Part shown: one piece after another, positions 1-7,800 of the stretch
Layout of the letters: the number at the start of each line of letters is the position of its first letter
Numbering within the stretch: the first letter of the stretch is position 1
Assembly: GCA_034096865.1 (NCBI GenBank)
Contig: JAWQFJ010025517.1
Location: 7,501 to 39,256 of the forward strand
DNA from: Theodoxus fluviatilis
Taxonomy: Eukaryota > Mollusca > Gastropoda > Cycloneritida > Neritidae
Length of the DNA stretch: 31,756 nt
Direction of reading: 5' to 3'
Made by a program: the position numbers and the translations under genes
The notes under the pieces: generated by a model
The model's database searches: none
What the model saw: the letters and a program-made list of their open reading frames with translations, nothing else
Told to the model about the DNA's origin: nothing

Positions 1-99
1 GATTGTTTTGTCGGGAGATTTTCTGCAACACTTGACTTATGAACCCAAGTGACACAAGATACCAAATTTTGTTTCTTTGTGTTAAGAGGTGGAGGTATT

Positions 100-540
100 A
101 GATATTAGACTTACATCATCATGATGGCTTGGCTTCGCGAACGAAGATCGTGGTAGGGGGACAGGGTCTGCTACGGCTGCAGGCTCATTGGTGGCTGAAG
201 AGACCAATACGGGACTTGCACACCCACCCACAGTGACTGCATCTGAGGGGCTGGTCTGTAGCTGCTGGCTCTGACGCCTCGTGGTTCTTTCTCCTCAACC
301 TTTTGTACTCGAGGATGGCCCTTCGGTGGTGTTAAGGACGAGGTAGCCGCATGGATGGTGTGTTTCCAGGCCTCGCGGTCAGCAACAAGCGATGACCAAT
401 CACGATGGTTGAAGTGGCAGGCGCTGAGGAACCTCTTGAGGCAGTTTTTGAATCTTTTCTTAGGAATTCCCACTCCTCGGTGGCCAGAGGACAATTCACC
501 GTATAGCAGGATCTTGGAGAGACGATGGTCCTCCACCCTC
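100..540 (-). mobile_element. LINE retrotransposon 3' end, reverse-transcriptase C-terminal remnant
   Basis: Reading the minus strand from 536 gives a peptide with the blocks LLYGELSSGHRGVGIPKKRF, CLKRFLSACHF and LVADREAWKHTIHAA. I recognise these as the conserved tail downstream of the reverse transcriptase in many non-LTR retrotransposons: YGEL...G.R..G.PKKRFKD.LK followed by DR..WR. Further along, in another frame (about 236-190), comes CGWVCKSRIGLFSHQ, the CxxxC...H zinc-knuckle-like end typical of the same ORF. The two blocks are in different frames, so the copy carries a frameshift, and it lacks the endonuclease and the polymerase core. It is a dead fragment. The clade (CR1, jockey or RTE type) is not decided from this much sequence. 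Confidence 0.72.
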
Positions 541-550
541 TACCCTTCGA

Positions 551-669
551 CCTGTCCAGCTTGGGTGGCCCTACAAGGAGACTAAGCTCACGCTGGCATA
601 ACTCTAGGGGTCACTGGGGCACGCAAGCTTCCTGACCACGAGAAGGTGGCAGCCCAACAGGGAGATTAG
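551..669 (-). repeat. 119-bp direct repeat, copy A (LINE-associated segment)
   Basis: Every base I compared from 551 to 669 is the same as 833-951. The block contains CAGCTTGGGTGGCCCTAC and GAAGGTGGCAGCCCAACAGG. I remember similar blocks from the 5' part of metazoan LINEs, though this cannot be checked here. On the minus strand it lies directly upstream of the LINE tail at 540-100, so the two may be the joined ends of one internally deleted element. Confidence 0.8.
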
Positions 670-832
670 AAACACAACACCGGAAGAAAGGATCAAATCT
701 CCCAGAAAACCATTCCTGAAATATCAACAACTGTTGGTAGGTTTCATAGACATTTTGTGATGATAAAGATTTAGATTATGATACATTTCTCTCAAGGGGT
801 GGATAGTGTCTGCTCAGCCAGTGTCGAAAGTC

Positions 833-951
833 CCTGTCCAGCTTGGGTGGCCCTACAAGGAGACTAAGCTCACGCTGGCATAACTCTAGGGGTCACTGGG
901 GCACGCAAGCTTCCTGACCACGAGAAGGTGGCAGCCCAACAGGGAGATTAG
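833..951 (-). repeat. 119-bp direct repeat, copy B (LINE-associated segment)
   Basis: Second copy of the block at 551-669, offset by 282 bp with no mismatch seen. The 163 bp between the copies (670-832) are unique in the window. Such close identity points to a recent duplication or to two similarly truncated element copies side by side. Confidence 0.8.
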
Positions 952-1075
952 TCCCTGATAGTGAGGCAAAATTCGGCAGGGTTTGGACAGGGTAAGTTTC
1001 GAGACGTTAGGGAGGGAACGAACCCTTGACCTTCCAGTGTGTGAGAAATGCACGGTCCACATCAAAGCGAAGAAA
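952..1075 (-). mobile_element. Possible tRNA-derived SINE remnant
   Basis: The minus strand at 1025-1014 reads GGGTTCGTTCCC, close to the RNA polymerase III box B consensus GGTTCGANTCC. It is preceded by a tRNA-like run ending CACACTGGAAGGTCAAGG. No convincing box A is visible. The tail abuts the LINE-derived repeat at 951. It could equally be chance similarity. Confidence 0.3.
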
Positions 1076-1371
1076 TAATATAAAAATAAGAAGGGTATTG
1101 AGTAAAACATAAAATCTCACAAAAAGCTGTGATTTGTATGATGAGGACAAGCTGGTCTTTTCGTCGACAATATTATATTGACAACGCATGTGAACGTTGA
1201 GAATGAACCTCAGCCATTGGGACATGTGCTGCTGAAGCAGATCCTGCGCAACTCTTCATCCAAAATATTGTCATAGGTGGGCAAGGAGCTGCATATAGTT
1301 TATCGGAAATGCTTACAATGTTTTATACATCAAAGTTCTCTGAGATAGCATGCATGCACAGCCTAACTACC

Positions 1372-1373
<2 letters not shown>

Positions 1374-1428
<55 letters not shown>

Positions 1429-1503
1429 AGGGAGGGAGGGAGAGGGAGGGAGGGAGAGGGAGGGAGGGAGGGAGGGAGGGAGGGAGGGAGGGAGGGGGGG
1501 GGG

Positions 1504-1551
<48 letters not shown>
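1374..1551. repeat. Compound (GA)n/(GGGA)n microsatellite
   Basis: About 178 bp made of (AG)n, then (GGGA)n with a run of about 14 G, then (AG)n. Both strands are open in several frames only because of the repeat; no gene is implied. If the splice acceptor at 1689 is real, this tract lies in the 5' intron of the zinc-finger gene. Confidence 0.95.
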
Positions 1552-1554
<3 letters not shown>

Positions 1555-1669
1555 TTCATCGGAGGTGTGCACGCAAGCGTACGAGATGTGTCAGATGTGC
1601 GCGTAGTGTTTCTCTCGGTAAGAAATGTCCACTTTCATAGAAAATTTTAAAAATAAAAACAAAAATATC

Positions 1670-1689
1670 CTTTTTTATCGTCTTTGCAG
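1670..1689 (+). promoter_or_regulatory. Candidate 3' splice site upstream of the zinc-finger ORF
   Basis: A pyrimidine-rich run followed by TCTTTGCAG ends at 1689, a good metazoan acceptor. The base after it begins an ATG (1690) that opens a 23-codon upstream ORF ending at TAA 1759-1761, before the main ATG at 1815. The acceptor would place all of the large ORF in one exon with about 125 bp of 5' UTR. No transcript evidence is available. Confidence 0.5.
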
Positions 1690-1814
1690 ATGAAGTCTTT
1701 TGAAGAATGGACTTCCCCTGGGATAACTCACGAATCTCTCCCAGCCAAACCTGACACATAAGGAGATAACCCTTCACAGACACTCCCAGTGTGCTGCGTG
1801 AAACACCTCTAGCG

Positions 1815-4800
1815 ATGAGCGATGCACACAGCGGGTGCGAGCCTCAGCCCGGTCACTTCCACAGCCAAGATCAAGACGCTAGGAGACAGTTCCTCTGCAA
1901 AGTGTGCGGCAAGAGCTGGTCGACCTTCAGACAGATGCAGAGTCACCTACGGGTGCACACAGGAGACAGCTGGATGGCCAGGCACCAGTGCTTCGTCTGT
2001 CACGCAACGTTCTGGGATGTGCGTCAGCTGAGAGCGCATGCGCGGAAGCACGTCAATGTAGATGACTTCCGGTGTCATGTTTGTGACGATACTTTCAGCT
2101 CCAGTCTCGAGCTGCAAAGTCACGTGGACACGCACTCTGGTCCAAGACCTCATTCTTGTCCTCAGTGCGGAAAGCTCTTCAGACTGTTGGGAAACTTGAA
2201 GAGGCATTACGCAAAGATTCACAAAACTAAGTTTCCCCGAGGTAGCCCTGTCCGACAAAGGAGTATCAAAGGAAGTGATGATTCAGAGACTCGTGGTAAG
2301 AGCGTTGTGTCCTGTTCTTCAGATGAAGCCCGGTCGACGTCGTCGAACCGGAGAGAACAATGCGAAGGAGTTTCTGTAGCAGACCCTGGGCTGACTAAAT
2401 TTCCTCGAGGTAGACCTTCACGACGAAGCACTTTCAAAGAAGTGGGTGATTTAGAGACTTGTGCTAAGAACGATACATCCTGTTCTTTAGATGAAGCTCG
2501 GTCGAAATCGATGAACTCGAGAGAACACTGCAAAAGACTGTCTCAAGCAGACCCTGTGCAGACCACGTTTTCTCGAGGTGCTTCTGGCCGACAAAGGACT
2601 TTCGAAGGCGTGCCTGATTCAGGGACTCGTGTTCAGAGTGATATGTCCTGTTCTATAGACAAAACCTGGTCGACATCGTCGCCCAGGAGAGAACATTGCG
2701 AAAGAATCCTAGTAGGAGACCGTGTGCAAAAGTATAGGGATGCTTCCCGAACAACGCCAGACAGGCACATAACCTGGCAGTACGAAGGGGACTCTAGAAT
2801 GAAGCAAAATTCCCAATCGTCTTTGCCACAAGCTCTAGCCACAAAATGTCAGGGCCGCAGCGGCAATGAAACCACGCTAACTCAAGATTCTGCAAAAAGT
2901 CGGAAGAACCAATTCCAAGAAGACGACGCTGAAGAACGTCTTATCACTAAGATTCGCCCGAACGCAAGGGCCAATCGTGAACAACACGACTGCTTTGAGA
3001 AAGATAGTAGTAAGACGATTTCCGAGGAGCCTGAACGACTGGATACCTACGAGACGCAGATCGGCTCAGAAGTCGATGAAAAATCTGCACAGGATCATCG
3101 TTGTGAGGAGGAAAGCAGCAGAAACATCGCTGATATGAAGACGACTAAAAAATCTGGACAGCATCCAACCTGTGAGAGGGAGAACAGTGAGAGCATCTTA
3201 GAAGCATTGGGACAAGATGTCAACCGTGAGACAGAGAACACGAAGAGCACTGACAACTCGGAGAAACGCGAAAGCTGTAGCACAAAGAGGAACAACGACA
3301 TTACTGACGGGAAGGGAGAAGGTGAAAGCTGTGAGACTGATAACTGCAAAAGCGTCCTTCAGGAAAGAGGAAGACAAGGAACACGTGAGAGGGAGACCAG
3401 CAAGAACACCTATGACAAATCAGATAGACGCGAGAGCTCCGAGGCAGAGACCACTTCCGGCGCTTCACCAGCACCTCCAAAGCTAAGCAGTAGGAACCGT
3501 TACCGCTTGAGCGCGAGGTACAGCTGCACTATATGCTGCCTCAAGTTCTGCAACTTCCGACGCCTGCTCAACCACCTCCACCTCCATAACCAGGGCGCCA
3601 TCTTGCAGTGCTCTCAGTGTCCTCGCACCTTCGCGTCACACAGAGCCCTACGACGTCACATGCGCCGAAACCGTCACGTGATATCTCTCAACACGGACTC
3701 CGAGTCTCCGCTGACGTCATCTTCGGATGACTCCGCCGCGATCGTCATTTCCGACGATGACGCAACATCCGACCCGGGTCCTCCGCTGAGTTCTTGGCAA
3801 GGCTTTTGTGGTTGGGACGAGAGTGATGAAGGAGAAGGAACTGCAGATGAAGGAGACAGAAATATATTTTCGTCACGTGGAGATGCTGGGGAGAAGACTG
3901 ATGACCCACCCATTCCGTCTCCCAGTGCTTCGGGAGATGACAGCTGTCAGCGTTGCGATGCCACCCCATCTTCTTCAACTGCTGTGGCTAATGAAAAACC
4001 AGAAACAGCTGCTACATGCGAGGGGCCTGGAAGATCTCAAGCTAGCTGTTTCAAGAACCTGGAGTTTTACGTGCCGATGAGGGTGATATCATCTTGCCCT
4101 TCAAGCACATCGAGTCTACGTCCCTTCAACTCACAACGAGACCCCGATGCAGGGGAAGGACACCGCTTTTACTCCGCAGATTCCGAGTCCTTTTTCCAGT
4201 GTGACGCTTCCCTGCTTTCCCCCCATGCGGCTTGTGATCAGCCCAGAGTTGCGAGGAAAGAAAACGAAGACGGTGTTGAATCGACAAAAACTCGATCCAA
4301 AGGCAAGAAAAAGACCAAGATATTTAAGATCGGCTCCTGTGAGTACAGAGAACTCTACGACGTGCGAACTGGACTCATCGCACAGACAAGTTCAGAAGAT
4401 TCAGACCCTGATTCCGATAGCGACTCTCCACAGAGCCGTGGAAATGGAAAGCTTTCTGATGGTGAAGATGCCATGAACGCAGTGACTGATTTTCGTGTAC
4501 ACCATTCTAGTAACACAACTGTTCCTGAAGATCACAGTTTTGTGACCCAAACAAAATTAGCTCCTGTGCAACCAGGCAGGGATAACAGCAGTCGGGTCAT
4601 TGAACCCAAGACACGAGTGAAACTTGAACAGAAGCACAGATCAAAAATAAATAAATTCCAAGATCATGACAGCAGGACAGAGGGAAATTCGAACCTTCAA
4701 CCACAAGCGCAAGAAATGGCATCAGTGCCAGAACATCTACAGTTTCGACCAACACGTGTCAGAATTCAAGAAACATCTGTCACAGCACATCGACCCTCTC

Positions 4801-7800
4801 AAGAAGATAGAACAGATCCGACACAGGCCTTTCAAACCTGCACGAACCTGGCAAAGAAAAGCAAAGAAAGCTTGCAGGACAAACACAAAGTTGAAACAGT
4901 GGCTGGTAGGCTGAGGGAAAGGCATAGATCAGAAGATGAAAGAACAGATTCCAGCCTGGAAGTTGATGAAAAAGTTGATGACAGGCTGAAGGGAAAGCAT
5001 GGTTCAGAAAATCGAATCAGAGATCTCAGCCTGGAAGTGGATGGGACAGTGTCTGGTGGCTTGAGAGGAAAGCATGGACCAGAAGATCGAAACAAAAATC
5101 CCAGGCTGGAAGATGATGGAATAGTGGCTGGCAGGATGACTACCAGGCTGGAAGAAGATGGAATAGTAGCTGGAAGGATGACTACCAGGTCGGAAGAAGA
5201 TGGAACAGTGGCTAGCAGCATGACTACCAGGCTGGAAGAAGATGGAATAGTGGCTGAAAGGATGACTACCAGGCTGGAAGGAGATGGAATAGTGGCTGGC
5301 AGCAGGACTACCAGGCTGGAAGAAGATGGAATAATGACTGGAAGGATGACTACCAGGCTGGAAGGAGATGGAATAGTGGCTGGCAGGATGACTACCAGGA
5401 TAGAAGAATATGGCATAGTGGCTGGCAGGATGACTACCAGGCTGGAAGAAGATGGAATCACGGCTGGCAGGATGACTACCAGGCTGGAAGGAGATGGAAT
5501 AGTGGCTGGCAGGATGACTTCCATGCTGGAAGAAGATGGCATAGTGGTTGGAAGGATGACTTCCAGGTTGGAAGAAGATGAAATAGTGGCTGGAAGGATG
5601 ACTAACAGGCTGGAAGGAGATGGAATAGTAACTGGAAGGATGACTAACAGGCTGGAAGAAGATGGAATAGTAGCTGGAAGGATGACTACCAGGTCGGAAG
5701 AAGATGGAACAGTGGCTAGCAGCATGACTACCAGGCTGGAAGAAGATGGAATAGTGGCTGAAAGGATGACTACCAGGCTGAATGAAGATGGAATAGTGGC
5801 TGGCAGCAGGACTACCAGGCTGGAAGAAGATGGAATAATGACTGGAAGGATGACTACCAGGCTGGAAGGAGATGGAATAATGACTGGAAGCATGACTACC
5901 AGGCTGGAAGGAGATGGAATAATGGCTGGCAGGATGACTTCCAGGCTGGAACAAGATGGAATAGTGGCTGGCAGCATGACTACCACGCTGAATGAAGATG
6001 GCATAGTTGCTGGCAGCATGACTACCAGGCTGGATAAAGATGGAATAGTGGCTGGCAGCATGACTTCCAGGCTGGAAGAAGATGGAATAGTGGCTGGCAG
6101 CATGACTACCAGACTGGAAAGAGATGGAATAGTGGCTGGCAGGATTACTACCAGGCTGAATGAAGATGGAATAGTGGCTGGCAGGATTACTACCAGGCTG
6201 AATGAAGATGGAATAGTGGCTGGCAGCATGACTACCAGACTGGAAAGAGATGGAATAGTGGCTGGCAGGATTACTACCAGGCTGAATGAAGATGAAATAG
6301 TGGCTGGCAGGATTACTACCAGGCTGAATGAAGATGGAATAGTGGCTGGCAGCATGACTACCAGGCTGGAAGGAGATGGAATTGTGGCTGGCAGGATTAC
6401 TACCAGGCTGAATGAAGATGGAATAGTGGCTGGCAGGATGACTACCAGGCTGGAAGAAGATGGAATAGCGGCTGGCAGCATGACTACCAGGCTGGAAGGA
6501 GATGGAATAGTGGCTGGCAGGATTACTACCAGGCTGAATGAAGATGGAATAGTGGCTGGCAGGATTACTACCAGGCTGAATGAAGATGGAATAGTGGCTG
6601 GCAGGATGACTTCCAGGCTGGAAGAAGATGGAATAGTGGCTGGAAGGATGACTACCAGGCTGGAAGAAGATGGAATAGCGGCTGGCAGCATGACTACCAG
6701 GCTGGAAGGAGATGGAATAGTGGCTGGCAGGATTACTACCAGGCTGAATGAAGATGGAATAGTGGCTGGCAGGATTACTACCAGGCTGAATGAAGATGGA
6801 ATAGTGGCTGGCAGGATGACTTCCAGGCTGGAAGAAGATGGAATAGTGGCTGGCAGCATGACTACCAGGCTGGAAGGAGATGGAATAGTGGCTGGAAGGA
6901 TGACTTCCAGGCTGGAAGGAGATGGAATAGTGGCTGGCAGCATGACTACCAGACTGGAAAGAGATGGAATGGTGGCTGGCAGCATGACTACCACGCTGGA
7001 AGGAGATGGAATAGTGGCTGGCAGCATGACTACCAGACTGGAAAGAGATGGAATAGTGGCTGGCAGCATGACTACCAGGCTGGATGAAGATGAAATAGCG
7101 GCTGGCATAATGACTACCAGGCTGGATGAAGATGGAATAGTGGCTGGCAGCATGACTACCAGACTGGAAAGAGATGGAATAGTGGCTGGCAGCATGACTA
7201 CCAGGCTGGATGAAGATGAAATAGCGGCTGGCATAATGACTACCAGGCTGGAAGAAGATGAAATAGCGGCTGGCAGCATGACTACCATGCTGGAAGAAGA
7301 TGGAAAGCAGGCAGACGTGGAACAGATCCCAAAAAGTGTACAGAGGAAAAAAAGGAACGTTGATAACAGAGGAGTGCAAGAAGCAATGAGTCGGGAGAAG
7401 AAGCTAAAGGAAAAAGACAGAAAAAGAAAGGACCAGCAATACGAGACTGAACAGCACAGACAGAAAGAACAGCACAGACAGAAAGAACAGCACAGACAGA
7501 AAGAACAGCACAGACAGAAAGAACAGCACAGACAGAAAGAACAGCACAGACAGAAAGAACAGCACGGACAGAAAGAACAGCACAGGCAGAAAGAACAGCA
7601 CGAAGAAACGGTTCGGGGCAAACGAGGAGATACAGAGGAAGAAATATGGGGTATAGAAACAGAAAATCTTAAGGGAGACAACACACAAAAAGAATTCAGT
7701 CAAACAGCAGACCACAGTCACAAGAAATATGCCAAAGAAACCAAAAAACCTATGAAAGATATGGATGAACGTCACTCGAGACCACACGACGTCCAAGAAA

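Noticed and set aside
1323..1650. Arg/Glu/Gly-rich or Ser/Leu/Pro-rich ORFs in the (GA)n tract, and similar ones near 19143-19562
   Set aside because: Pure microsatellite translation on both strands.
4832..7684. Antisense open frames of 950 and 791 codons across the zinc-finger repeat region
   Set aside because: They exist because the 42-bp unit, a multiple of three, lacks stops in two antisense frames. They have no independent start context, and content outside the repeat is unremarkable.
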